Below are positions 34,718 through 47,618 of a DNA stretch of 64,000 bases, piece by piece; position 1 is the first letter of the stretch; every line of letters starts with the position of its first letter. Source of the stretch: Cryptomeria japonica (Eukaryota; Streptophyta; Pinopsida; Cupressales; Cupressaceae). The stretch lies in contig NC_081415.1 of the NCBI RefSeq assembly GCF_030272615.1, forward strand, positions 513,804,034 to 513,868,033, read 5' to 3'. A program made the position numbers and the translations under genes. The notes below the pieces were generated by a model that saw only the letters and a list, made by a program, of their open reading frames with translations, made no database searches and was not told where the DNA came from.

Positions 34718-35224
34718 ACTGCAAATCAGCACAAAGATAAATTCAAGAAAAGCTCAGAAGAACTTGGTAACTTGTTGAAAAATCAGAAACCTAATGGTGA
34801 CACTAATGGGATTAGTTTTGAAGTTGGTGAAAGCTCTGGTACTGCAAACACTCAGGATCACAACAAACTATTAAGACAACTTAATGCTTATAAATTCAAT
34901 GGAAAATGCTTTAACTATAATAAGTATGGTCATAGAGAAAATCAATGTAGATCTATAAATTATCAGAACATCAACACAACCACTGGTCAATGTTCAAAAT
35001 GCAACAAAGTTAGTCATAACTCTAAAAATTGCAGAATGAATGTAAGATGTTATGTTTGTGGAAGATATGGACACTTATCTAATCAATGCAGAACTCAAAC
35101 CGACATAGGCTATAGCAAAGCTATTCAGAAAATTAATGTAACTTGTTATGCATGTAACAAGATTGGGCATATTGAAAAATTATGTAGAAGCAAAAGGATC
35201 ACCGACAGACAACAAAAGTCCTAG
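34718..35224 (+). pseudogene. Element D gag-like protein, zinc-knuckle half
   Basis: Resumes exactly at the right TSD of A. It contains four Cys-Cys-His-Cys knuckles: CFNYNKYGHRENQC (second Cys now Tyr), CSKCNKVSHNSKNC, CYVCGRYGHLSNQC and CYACNKIGHIEKLC. Such knuckles bind RNA, so a role in packaging the element RNA is likely. The ORF stops at 35222-35224, shortly after the last knuckle. Four knuckles is more than the one or two usual in plant Copia gag. Confidence 0.8.
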
Positions 35225-35747
35225 CTTGAAAGGGAAAGAAAAAGTTGAAGAAGTCAAGCAAGAATTCTCAAAATAATGGATTAGAAAAGAAGATCTAAAT
35301 GTTGGGAATACTCCTCCATCGATAGAACCAATCAACACCCCACTGGTAGAACCAATCAACACCCCACAGGTAGAATAGAGTATTACTCCACTGGTAGGAT
35401 AGAGTAGTGCTCCACTGGCAGGAAGTTCTTCATCGAATTAAAGAAAGTTACTTTGAGGGTCTGGCAATCTAATGACACATATGCTATTATTCTCTCGGTT
35501 AAAGATGAGAAGTTGAAAGACACTTCTATACTGACAGACATGTTAAGTAATTACTTAATCGGCATGCATTAAATGTGGTAGATGGTGAAATAAACATTAT
35601 AAATTAGTGGTTTTACCTCCATTTCACTTCACTGCAAATTCAAACACCCGAAGAGCGTGAAATCTCCAGAGCAAAGGCATTTCAAAGCAAAGAAGCAAAG
35701 GATTTCAGCACTCATCCATCCTAAGGTAGAAAAAGGTATTTATCATC
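35225..35747 (+). promoter_or_regulatory. Element D inter-ORF region: 24-bp repeats and TATA-like box
   Basis: 35320-35415 holds about four imperfect 24-bp units (CCACTGGTAGAACCAATCAA type), which would encode an eight-residue repeat in a longer frame. TATAAAT at 35598-35604 lies 144 nt upstream of the ATG of the second ORF (35748), and the sequence between looks like an untranslated leader. I infer that ORF2 may have its own promoter. Confidence 0.45.
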
Positions 35748-37979
35748 ATGGCATCCACCTCTGCACTTGAATACATAGCAAACCCTACTATAGTCGAGGT
35801 TATAGAATGCCCTAGGCCTATTTTTCAACTAGTTCCCGAAGTAGCAAAGAAAGATGATACAATAGGTGCTTTTTCCAAAATTCCTAAAGGAGTTGCTTAT
35901 GTTGAAGACCCCAGAATTTACATCCATTGCAACATAGAGGAATTAGGTAATGAAGAGATTAAAACCATGTTTAAATCTGTCATATGTGATGCTTCCGGTA
36001 ATGTGAAAGATGAACATAAAATTATTGAAACCCTAGGATTTATAGAGATCCTTAGCATTCTTGAATTCCCAAAGGATGTGATTAGGATAGTTTTAAGAAG
36101 GGTTCATGGAGAATTTTTCTAGCTAGATGCAATCCACGAAATTACCAAAGAAGTTGTCAAAGCAGTGATAGGGTTACCCTCAACCAGTAAGAGACCAGAC
36201 AAAACCAAGAAGGTCTCAAATGACCTAGTTACTAGCTTAACTGGTGCTACATCCGATAAAAGGTCCTTAAGAGTAAATGATGTAACCGACACCAATGTAA
36301 GGTTTGTCAGCATGATATTAGGGTATAAGGAAACTCATGCAAACCAACTCAACTTAGTTTCAATTTTGTGCATTAAAAGTGCTTATGACATGATCACTGA
36401 TAATGTAAAGATTGATGTATGTGAGTGGTTGAAGGATGAATTAATTGACAACCTTGGAAAGGTCAAGAAAGATAAGAAAGGAACTTTTAGGTTTGGAAAT
36501 CTGTTAGTATGCCTAATGCTACATATAACCAAACAAGTTCCCGGTATAGGCTACAAAGAGCTTGGATTTGATATACTGGTAGGTAAACATCTGATAGAAC
36601 TATTCAATAATATGGGAGAAGATAAGGAACAAAATATAAATGACTATTTTCAAGCATTTAAGGCAAAGATGAAGAAGAGAATCAAACTATCACAGAATCT
36701 ATTTTGTGATTAAGAAAGATGAGATCTGGATGGAAGCAGTCATCCCTAGGATAGTCTGGGTAACAGAAATGGGTTATGAGATAGATGATCTAATCATTGA
36801 AACATATGCTAAAGCACTTCTGGAAGCACCCAGAGAACCAGAAGAAGAAGTCTTTGGTAATGCTAAGACCTTAGAGAGTCAAATACAATCCTAGAAGAGA
36901 GTGAAAAAGGTAGAAGCAGTTGTGAGAAGAGGATCTAGAGGACCAAAGGCAATAAAAGAAGATGTACTTAAGAAAAATGGCATCACTAAGGATGAGTTAG
37001 CAGCTCAACAACCTGAAACTCACCTATCATCATTAGGCACATCTTCAGAGAATGACATGCCTGCAACTTTCAAAAGAGTTGTAAGAAAAAGAGACCCCTC
37101 ACTGGCAACCACACCCTCACCTAGGAGGACAAGACAGAAACAACAAGCAATGAGATCTATGATAAAGAAAACTACACCCAAGAAGAAGTTGACACCTAAG
37201 AAGAAGAAGAGGACTCATCAGGACATGGCCCCTCTAGACAAACTACTAAATGAAATTACAAAGGAAGGCAAGCTAAAGAATGTAAAGAAAATGTATGAAA
37301 CTTTTACTGTAGATGAAAAAGAACAAATAGAAAACAGTGTCATTTTGCATATGGATATGTATAAGAAATTTTTGTTGGAAGTGGTAGATGAATTACCTGA
37401 AGAATTGTTCAAAAGGTTAGAAGCAAGGAGACTAGTACTAGTAGAACTTGACAAGAAAATCAAGATAGAAAAGCTACTTGTTGTATACCTAGTGAACTCA
37501 CCCAAGGAAATTGATGATTTAATTGTTGAAGCCAACCGGACAGTCTTTTCTACTACACATCGACACATTGCATTAATGGTTGGAAGAGTAAATGAGGTGA
37601 ATGAGGAAATAGAGAATGCATGGGACATATTCCTAGTAGAAAAAGAAAAACAGGAAGAATACATGAGCCCCAAACCAATAAAGGTATATCAGAAGGTAAA
37701 AGACAAGGGTAAAGGTATAGTTGGTGGACCACCTAGTATCAAAGTCAAAGACAACTTACCCCCACCTCCTTTGATTACTCCACCAATAATAACAACAACA
37801 ACTACTATAGAAGATCAACTAGCAATTGAAAGTATGGATGTAGAGGATATCAATCCTAATCTTGAAGTCTTATATACAGTAAATGTTGATACACAAAAGA
37901 TCAACATTGTGGTAGACCAAGATACAACTGGTAAGACTAAAATGGCTAGTGAGCCACTAGTAGCTGAGCAGACTGATAA
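35748..37979 (+). pseudogene. Element D ORF2, unknown protein, N-terminal two thirds
   Basis: ATG at 35748. Pieces 35748-36122, 36165-36713, 36706-36894 and 36901-37979 follow one another, with two stops (36120-36122, 36892-36894) and one frameshift near 36710. Residues 1-310 look globular, with VHGEFF then ITKEVVKAVIGLP, a local pattern like that of carried plant transposon domains, and several helices. A Lys/Arg-rich segment follows (TPKKKLTPKKKKR near 37177-37215, possible nuclear localisation), then a helical region and a Pro-rich stretch. It continues in frame after element B at 60005. I recognise no family and infer no enzymatic role. Confidence 0.6.
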
Positions 37980-38748
37980 TGTAGACACCCAAAATTGTCC
38001 TGTCTATTTAAATAAATATTTTATTTATTTAATTATCTAAGCCTAATTCTTCTATTAATTAAATAAATCTTTATTTATTTAATTAATTCATTTATCCTCT
38101 TCTAGCCTTATTTCTCATTTAAATAAATACATTTATTTATTTAAATTATCAATTTCCTAAATTAAATAAATATTTATTTATTTAATTGATCCCACTTCTC
38201 CTATTTATTAAATAAATCTTTATTTATTTAATTAATTCATTAGCTTTTTCTACACATGACACATGTCATTCATCTCTTAATTCCTACACTACCTACCTCT
38301 TTCATTATTTTATTATTTCCTCTACCTACCCTCTAATCCTAGCCGACCTCCTTTTTTTACACCTCTCAATCTTATCCCTCCATTTCATATTGTGTCTTCT
38401 ATTTAAGGAGATACCTTCTTCATTATCAAACCCTAATCGACAATCTTGAGGACTTGGCTACACTACGATCCTATTTGCAACCACATTCCATTCTTTGTTG
38501 AGCTCTTGTGCACATAAAATATGAGAGAAAATATATCAAGCAAGATCAATGGAGATAGGAAGAATGGAGATCAAAACCCTATTGGACATGTGATGGTATG
38601 ATCTTTGTGATTTCATTTGATTTGCATTGTCTTAGGTAATCTTCATATGTTATGGTGGATCTTTGTTGTGGTTAGGCTAGGGTTTTGTGGTTGAATTCAT
38701 TTAGCCTTTCAATCTTGTTATTATTGTTATCCATTTTCACCATATACA
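37980..38748 (+). repeat. Element B 5' LTR
   Basis: TGTAGACACCC to CACCATATACA with the same five AT-rich palindromes as A. The primer-site region TTTTGGCACGCCCGGTGGGA follows at 38749. Confidence 0.95.
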
Positions 38749-40987
38749 TTTTGGCACGCCCGGTGGGACTCTTGTCCCTTTGCATTTAACCTCTTTGTTG
38801 CAGATTTTGCATTTTTGAAGTTGCAGATCGGACATTTTTCGACAGCATTTTTGGTATTTCCGTGTCTGCGCACTTTCGGATCGCGTTTTTGATTTTCTGG
38901 CACGTCTACGACATCTGGATCCACGTCTGTGTTTCAGAAATATTTTATTTTTTGCAGGTTCCAGGAAGGCACGTCTGTGTTGTAAAGTTGCATCTGCATG
39001 GTTTTGAACCGCGTCTGTGTCACGAAAGCACGTCTATGATTTTTAGCTGCGTCTGTGCATCACAGAACCACGTCTGTATTATCCAAGCACATCTGCGTTA
39101 GGGGTAATCGCGTCTGTGTATCTCCTGTTTTAAAATTTTGAAGTTTTTCATTGATTCAGTTTTCGGATTTTGCACTTAGGGTTTCAGATCTAGTTTATTT
39201 TGCACTAACATTTTCAGATCAGAGTAACAAAAGTGGTGCAGCTTTGCCTTGGAAGCAAAATCGTTTGGTTGAAGGCCCCTATTTCACAAAGTCTTTTGGG
39301 TTTTAAAATTTACCTAACATGTGTGTTTGCAGGAAGGGGTGATTATTTCAAACAATCCAAACTACTAACAACTTTTTGTTGCAGGTCCTTGGCAAGGGTT
39401 TTGAATTTTTATTGTGTGCCTTGTTTTCATAGAATAGCAAACACTTCCATTGGTGCACTAAAATTGAATCATTGTCTTTTGTGTCTTGAGCAATAGGCTC
39501 TTTTTGTTTAATCTTTAGAGGGCCTGTCTTCCCGTGTGGTCATTAGGACTACTAGTGAGAAGAGAATGACCCAAGTGGTAGCGAGGAAAACCCACCTCTT
39601 CCGAACCACTATTATCAAAAGTATTCATGGTGAAAACTATGAATAACTTGTGCTGATTAGTTCATACCGACACTATGTCTCCCCATAAACCCGTTTGATC
39701 AAATTTATTTGATCATTTGTAGGGCGTAACCCCTATCGGCTGGGAGCCTTCTGTATTTACAGAGCTGAAAGTGCCGCATGTATGGCCACATGAGTGGATG
39801 CCCTTACTAGCACCTCTTTGTTTTAGAATCTCAAATCCTTCTAGTTGTTGGGGCAAGAGGTCGGACCTCTGGTAGCAGCCCACACACATACGGTTCTTAG
39901 TAGAGATACAAAGTTCACCATGGGGAGTTTTCATGGGGACTGATGCTTGGCTGATCTGAGAAGTGAGTGCCGAGGGTGGAGCCAGTGAGGTCAAGCATCT
40001 AAGTATCTGCTCTGAATAGCGTAGCCTCAGGGGTAAAACCCCATGTGGGATCAAAAACTATTGTCTTGGCCAGCTATAAGAATTGTGCTTGACTTATTTT
40101 AAACATTCAAACATTCAAGACCAAATAGCAAAACATTGTGTCTTTTGTGTCTTCAAGTGTATGCAAAACAATTTTACATCAAACAACACACTTTTTTGGA
40201 GTCATTTTGGAGTCTAGACACTTGCAAACATTGAGTCTTCATCAACATTGTGTCCTCTTATCATAAAAAAATGGTCAAATAGTCAGATTTGGTCACAACA
40301 AAAATGACTTCACAAATTGGAAAAATTGCACAAAGTTTACAGAAACGCGTCTATGTCTATTTTAATCGCGTTTGTGTTGTATAAGCGCGTCTGTGAAGGG
40401 CATAATCACGTCTATGTTTCTAACAACGTCTGTGTTAAACAGAACCACGTCTGGGTTGGTGAACCACGTCTGTGAAGTATACAGGCGCATCTGTGTCCAG
40501 AATTGAAAAAAAATTTACAGTCCAGCAAGCAAACACAGTCAGTTTCGGAATTCTTGAGCTTCCTAGGTTGTTTCTCTAGGTTTCATTTAGCATTCAACCT
40601 GTTTCTGGGTCTCACACAGTCCATCATTGCTTCACACCTTACATTACATTCACATTTGTCTAAACTTGAGTCAAAAGGTCACTTGCTTGTCCTCACTATA
40701 CTTTGTCAACACACTACATACAACAACATTTTGCTAAGTGGTCCCTCATTAAGGTTTCTTACCTTTGGGTCTCATTCGGTCTTACTTAGAGTCAACGTCA
40801 ACTTACCTCATCAAGAGAAACTATCCTCTCTTTGGAAGTCACACCTACTCTACTACATACATACTTGGTCTTACACTTTGGACATTGCAAGTACACCTCA
40901 GATTCATTTACACTCCATACAACTCTTGGTCTTCCATACTTTTTCCATTTTCATCTAGTCTCACACATCTTGGTCAATACCTAGTTC
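38749..40987 (+). other. Element B leader: arrays and structured block
   Basis: Contains CGTCTG array 1 (38861-39122), the conserved block 39530-40075 with palindrome TGATCAAAT-TT-ATTTGATCA at 39696-39715, and CGTCTG array 2 (40344-40501, about eight units). No protein gene is supported; the minus-strand frame 39713-40054 mirrors that of A. Gag starts at 40988. Confidence 0.65.
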
Positions 40988-43285
40988 ATGTTTGAAACCC
41001 ATCTTCAAAAATCTAGGAGAGAAACTGAAGAGGCTCAAGAGTCCGCAAACATGAGTTCTTATGAGTATGACAACGATTTATTTTTCAATACTGATCACAC
41101 TACATTGCTGGACATGGATGTCTATAGAAACATTCCAAATGTTGAGAACGCAGACACTACAAACAACAATGCTACACACAATGACAATATGGACAATTTT
41201 TCAATACATTCAGCAGATGTGGAAGAATCCATTATGAATCCCCATTTCAATTGGTTGGTTGAGGAAATAATGAGGAGGGATAGACAATACTTCTTACAAA
41301 TGATGGCACAAAGTGGAGCCAAGATACCTCATGATTTTGACATGTCTCAAATAATGGAAAATTGACCTTTGCAACAAAATCACTCCAACATGGACCAAAG
41401 GAGACCTAATAGTGGAGGAAATAGAGGACCATATATGGTACCTCAATCACCATCATCTTTGTTTCAAAAACTAGAGGTCCCAAATACACATGGTCAAGCA
41501 TATGATACTCACCTTCGCAGACCATTATGGAAGTCTTACGCAGACAGATATGCTCAACCACATACTCAAGCTACAGATCAACCAAAGCAATTGGATATTC
41601 AAAGGCATGCTCAAAATTTGGACACAAGGAAACCCCGTGTCAAATTTGGGGACAACACAATAGAACAAGACAAACCTGTAGAGTATGACATACATGCACA
41701 AAATAAATATGGTGTTCCTCAACATGAACCTATACCAAGTGCTCCATATATGCAGCATCACTATAAACCTCCTCCATATGAACATGTGTATGATCAATAT
41801 CATCCATATATGCAACAAGCTCCTCCTCCAATTGGTGCCTCAAACATGGGGTATGCTTCAAGAAGTCGATCTCCACCTAAGAGCAATTTGGAGCAACAAA
41901 TCAGGGACTTACAAAAGAAAATGGAGGACATAAATACACTGAAGCCAACATAGACAATGAGAGACATATGTCCTTATTCATTCGACAAGAGAATTCCAAT
42001 GCCTCCATTTCTAACACACTTTGTGACACCTAAATTTGACAAGTATAGAGGAAAAGGGGATCCTAAGGTACACATAAGATAGTTTTTCATAGCATGCATT
42101 GAAGTAGCTTTAGAAGAGATATATTTGATGAGATTATTCCCACAAAGCTTAGGCGATCAAGCTATGGAATGGTTTTCTCAACTTCCACCTGGTATTAAGT
42201 CATGGGGTGACTTAGCAGAGGCATTTATTCAACATTTCTCCTACAATATAGAGACAGATGTATCAGTCACTACTTTATGCAACACGAAGCAAAAAGAGGG
42301 AGAGTCTTTTGCATCATTTTTACAAAGATGGAGAAATCTAGCTAGCAGATGCTCTTGTGAAATTCCATAGAAACAAATGGTAGAAATGTTCACCCAGAAT
42401 GTTAACAAAGACATTGGTTATGATCTAAGAAAACCTTGTTTGTCCACCTTCAAGGATGTCATTGAAAAAAGCTTAGCAACAGAGAAGGTCCTAATTGAAC
42501 AAGGAGTCATTAAGATATTCAAGGAAAATAAAGATGACTTTAAAGGGAAAGATAAGCCAAGATTTTGCAATAAAAACAAAAACACAGTCAATGATGGTGT
42601 TGTTGATGCCAATACAGTGCGACCCAAATTCATCTTTTCGGGATCAAGTTCTACAAACAATCAAGTGAATACTCAAACAACTTCCAGATCACGAAGGAAA
42701 TAAACCCCATTGGGAGAACCACTTGAATCAGTCTTCAAAAAGCTAGTGGCAAACAAGGTAATTACAATTCCAGATTTTCCTCCATATGAACCAAAGGTCA
42801 AACCAAATTGGTGGAATGATGATGAGTATTGTGAATTTCATAAGAGCAAGGGTCATAAGATAGGAAATTGTCATCGACTGAAGAATATCGTACAAGATCT
42901 CATTGATAGAGGTGACATTGAGATTGAGGGACACTCATCCAACCAAGAACATGAGATGTTTAAGGAACCATTCCCAAAGCATGACAAGGGAAAAGCTAAA
43001 GTCACAGATGATCAAGCCAATTATACTAGAGCACCTTACAACTATGATTCAACTATCAATCATATCTCGATGGACAATCATGTCTCTACTATTATCATCA
43101 AGGACAAAACTCCGAAGAGTTCTACTCAGCGACCCAAGATTGTCCTAAGAGGTGTTCGATCTTCTTCCGAACCTACCTCTGAATGTCATGTTACAACTCA
43201 TCGAGGTAAAATCACTTTGCAAGGTGCCTCAACTAAAAATACCGCTTCTTCATCAACCAAACCTGAATATGACCTTGTAGAATAG
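40988..43285 (+). pseudogene. gag: Element B gag
   Basis: Same layout as gag of A. Pieces: 40988-41365, 41369-41953 (N-terminal hydrophilic region), 42125-42370 and 42377-42703 (gag domain), 42710-43285 (knuckle CEFHKSKGHKIGNC). Private stops follow MEN (41363-41365), KPT (41951-41953) and EIP (42368-42370). Stops 42080-42082, 42701-42703 and 43283-43285 are shared with A. The last piece differs from A by a single residue. Confidence 0.85.
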
Positions 43286-45340
43286 TTAGGGAAGATACCC
43301 ATGCTCATCTCTATTCTTGAGCTCCTACGTATATCCCCTGCTCATAAAGCTATTCTTGACAAAATATTGAGAGACACCACCGTTCCTACTGATCTGCACG
43401 TGGACCAGTTTCAAGCCATGGTGGGATACCTTTCCGTTCCACATTCCCTTACATTCATAGAAGTTGATGATGCCTCCATAAGTCAGCCACATAATGCACC
43501 ATTACACATTGAAGCCTTCATACACAAACATAGAATCAAGTGAGTCCTGATAGATGGAGGAGCTTGTCTAAACATTTGTACATTGAGCACCATTAAACAA
43601 TTGGGATATTCTGATAAAGCTATGAATTCAACAAATCAAATCACCATCAAGGCATATGATGATGAAGAGCGCTCATCCAAGGGCACAGTCACCTTACCTC
43701 TAAGAATTGGACCAGTTACAAAGGATGTGGTTTGTCAAGTCCTAGATCTAGATCTCACTTATAATATATTGCTAGGATGTCCGTGGATTCATGAAATGAG
43801 GGCAGTCCCATCAACATATCACCAATGCATTAAGTTTTCTCACAATGGAGTCGAGGTAACAGTTAACGGTGATCCTAATCCATTCATATATTGCAATAAC
43901 TTGAGATCACATACTAAGACCATCATTCCTAGTAATCGTGAAGCTATTCCTTCTTCGGCACACATTGATCCTGAGTCATTAAAACACTCGACATCAAAGC
44001 AAGGTGAGCTTAAAGGCAAATTTCAAGACAAAGGCATGGGAGAATATACTTTATATCAGACCATGTACTTACAACAAGTCATGAGCTCTCCAAAAGAATA
44101 TGGAAGGCTACATCCTAACAAGCAAATATCCATCATAGTATTCAAATGGGATCCTACTACCTTTCAAAGATGGGGCGAACTGGAAGAGGATGGTTTATAC
44201 AAAATTCTCTACAAAGACATTGAAGATGACACACAAGATCAGATCAATATACCCTATGAGAAATATGGCAAAGGCTTCAAGATTCTACAAAAATTTGGGT
44301 ATGATGGAAAAAGCCCTCTTGGGTTACGAAAAGAAGGCGTTATGGAGCCCTTACAACCTGAATTAATTGTAAAAAGGGAATGCTCGAAGGGACTTGGTTT
44401 CCTAGCTTCCAAGATCCTCACTAAAAGGACAGAAAAGGCATCACAAATCAAAGTTGCCAAAATTCAACAAGAGGATCGCTATTCCACAGATTCCAACGAA
44501 TGGGAATGGGGTTAAGACAAATCCTCCAGTGACTATGAGCTCACCGAGACATTCAGAGAGCCAGATGAACCCACAGAAGAAGAGGAATTTTATAAAAAGT
44601 TTACAGTTGGTCAAGAAACAACCCATAAGGAGGCCACACAGTCTTTGTCTCAAGGTTCTAGGTTGAAATCACATAGGATGAGAACACCTGTCCCAGAATG
44701 CGCTACTAGTGATGACAATTTGGATTCGCTCGCGATTGAAACTGATGAGGAGAGTGCCATCGATGACCTCGATGATTACCTTGATATACATGAATATAAC
44801 CACATCTTCACTCTTAGCCGCGCTAACTCCAAAGACATTAAAGGCCTTCCCCTTGTTCACCATCAACTTATTGACTGGGATCATGAAGGACCAGCACAGT
44901 TTGACACATTCCAAAACAATGAGGCTGTTATTGACTATCTTGGCATACGAGATGATCTTCCCCTTGGGGACCATAAAGTAGGATACACTATAGAACTCAA
45001 CAACATGGCATATTTTGGTGAGGGTGTCGGACCTTCCAGTCGCAAAAATGTGAAAATAAGAACAAACCAAGGGTCTTATGGTGAAAACCACACTGTGGCA
45101 CTATCTGACCCCAAAAAAGTAAAAAGAAAGGACGTATCTGAGGGCAAAAACCTCTCTAAGGCACCCGAAGATGGAAGGCTCGACATTCTCCCAGCATCAT
45201 ATGAGGAAAATTCATCTATGTTGGTAGAGGAGACTATCAAAACAAACATTGGTACAGAAGAGGTTCCACACAACATATTCCTGGCTCAATCATTGACAGA
45301 GTCTGAAAGGTCAAAATTCATAAACTTCTTCAAAGAATGA
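43286..45340 (+). pseudogene. Element B protease, G-patch-like segment and RT linker
   Basis: 43301-43543 is the segment before the protease; the stop at 43541-43543 is shared with A. The protease LIDGGACLNICTLS follows, and its frame stays open through 43583-44515. That frame covers YNILLGCPWIH and the G-patch-like YGKGFKILQKFGYDGK at about 44260-44310. A private stop at 44513-44515 is followed by the acidic linker 44645-45340, ending at a shared stop. Confidence 0.8.
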
Positions 45341-45600
45341 CAAATCAACTTTGCATGGTCATATGCTGATATTCCTGGACTAGATCCGGATTTGGTAATG
45401 CATCATTTGACAGTCAAATTGGGGGCAAAGCCAGTGAAACAGAAATTAAGAAAATGCATCCACAAGTGGCATTACTAGTCAAAGCAGAGCTAGAGAAATT
45501 ATTGGATGTCGGATTCATACGCCCCATTGATTATCCTGAATGGATCTCCAATTTAGTACCTGTCAGTAAACCAGATCGCAGCATCAGAATATGTATAGAT
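45341..45600 (+). pseudogene. Element B reverse transcriptase, start (before C)
   Basis: Encodes the RT fingers up to the strand before FKDIN: VGFIRPIDYP and ISNLVPVSKPDRSI are readable. A one-base deletion in an A run near 45450, absent from A, shifts the frame. The gene is cut at 45600 by element C; the right half resumes after TSD TAGAT at 51594. Confidence 0.88.
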
Positions 45601-46485
45601 TGTAAGGAAGTTAAGTAGCGGAAACAACTTCCTACACTAACTTTGAGAGGAGGGTAATGCAAAACTTTTTCAAATTGTTACAACAGTTACAGAAAATAGA
45701 AATAGATATAATAGAATTCATACCACAACACAGTGATTTACGTGGGGAAAACCCTTTCGGGAGAAAAACCCCACCCTCCAAAAGCAGCTCAATATTTTAT
45801 TCAGCAATCAAAAACAGATTACAACATACTTGCAGAGCAAGCTCTTCGCAGGAGTACCACTAATCAGAGATTCAGAGGCAACTCAATAGCCATAAGACTC
45901 TTACACACAACCTCTATCTCACACACCTCATAAATAGGAGAAACAATACAAGAAACCGTCAAACGGTATTACAAAACCATGGGCTAAAACCACCCAATAA
46001 GGTGTAGCCGACCTTATCTCCCTTCTATGACATGTTAAAGCACACATCAACACGTTTTGCTCCCTTTTACAGCTCATTTATGTATCCGATACAAATTATT
46101 TTTCCTATTTCAGGAGTACAAACTTCCGGAGGCCATAACTTGAGAACCGGGTGTCCGATTGACGAACCGTTTGAAGCGCCGGAAAGCTCGCGAATTGCTC
46201 TATCACCTCGTAACCCGCTTCGCCAGTTACGGCCACTTTTTAGGGAATTTTGGAGCCTCTAAAGTCCCCAAAATTAAGTTTAAACATTTTATTGCACCCC
46301 TCCAAAACGAAAACTTTTATATCTTCAAAACTAGCTGTGACCTTGCGACGCAACTTTACCAGAATGCTTATCTAGCCAACCAGAAGCTTCAGGGAGAGTT
46401 TCGCACCATTTCATGCTCAAATGAAAACTTACTATAAATAGTAACCTCACATAAATGCAAGGTTGAGACACCATTTTTCCCAACA
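45601..46485 (-). repeat. Element C LTR (3' LTR in element orientation)
   Basis: Plus-strand TGTAAGGAAGTT to TTTTCCCAACA. Short forward open frames inside it (45657-46437) also occur in the partner LTR and are not genes. Confidence 0.95.
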
Positions 46486-46541
46486 AATCTCCCACTTGTC
46501 GAACACCTTGCATGAGCTGAAGGGAATGTCAACACAATGAA

Positions 46542-47618
46542 TCAATTGCTAGGGGCCATAAGGCCCATAGACTCTAAACACCATCTGAACTTCTCTATGC
46601 TCACAGCCTTAGTTAAAGCATCTGCAACATTCATCAAAGTGTCCACCTTAACTAGCTTCACCCTACCATCTTCGACCATATCTCTAACAAAATGATACTG
46701 AACATCAATATGTTTGGTCCGGGCATGAAATGTCGGGTTCTTAGCTAGGCTAATTGCACTCTGACTGTCACAGTAAACTGTCACTGTACCTTATTTTATT
46801 CCAATATCCGAACACAGTCTCTTAAGCCAAATGGCCTCTTTACAAGCATGAGTAGCTGCCATATACTCCGCTTTAGTAGTGGATAAAGCAACCACAGCCT
46901 GTCGCTTACTCATCCAACTAATTGCACCACCAAACAAAGTAAACACATAAGCATTGGTGGATCTTCTGCTATCAATATCACCTGCCCAATCTGAATCCAC
47001 ATAACCATGGATATCAAGGGAAGTCATGTCTCCAACTGAATTACCATGATAACACAAAGAATACTCTGAAGTAGCCTTCAAATATCTGAAGACTCTTTTG
47101 ACTGCATCCCAATGAACTCTACCAGGATTAGACATATATCTAGAAAGTACTCCCATTGCTTGGGCAATATCTGGTCTAGTACAGACCATAGCATACATCA
47201 AGCTTCCAACCGCACTCTGGTAGGGCACTCTGCTCATGTCTTCCATCTCCAATGGGGATGTAGGACAATCTGAAATAGATAGTTTCATTCCAACTGTAAA
47301 AGGAACACTCAATGGTCTACAATTCTGCATGTTGAACCTCTGTAACACTGAATTCACATACTTACTCTAGCCTAGCCATAGCTTTCTGTTCACCCTATCT
47401 CTTCTAATTTCCATCCCGAGAATGTGCTTTGCTGCACCAAGATCTTTCATTTCAAATTTAGCAGCGAGCTGAGACTTCAGTTCTGAAATCATACCTTTCC
47501 CTTTGCCAATGAATAACATATCATCAACATACAATGCAATGAATAAGAAATGATCACCATAAGATTTATAATAAACACAGTGATCTGATTTAGAACGTTC
47601 AAATCCCAAACTCAACAC
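46542..47618 (-). pseudogene. Element C RT C-terminus and RNase H
   Basis: 47367-47618 has the catalytic LYVDDMLFIG and KFEMKDLGAAKHILG. 46791-47357 has YQSAVGSLMYAMVCTRPD, the Asp of YVDSDWAGD and the STTKAEYMAATHACKEA box of RNase H. 46542-46784 has VYCDSQSAISLAKN and HIDVQYHFVRD. In-frame stops at 47364-47366 (TAG) and 46788-46790 (TAA) split the pieces; otherwise the frame is continuous. Confidence 0.92.

Noticed and set aside
37218-37673. Minus-strand Ser/Phe-rich frame of 151 codons
   Set aside because: Lies opposite ORF2 of D, whose Lys/Glu-rich coding explains the Ser/Phe composition of the complement.
45657-46437. Several forward frames inside the LTR of C
   Set aside because: They recur in the partner LTR (50765-51545), lie opposite to the element genes and match no protein.
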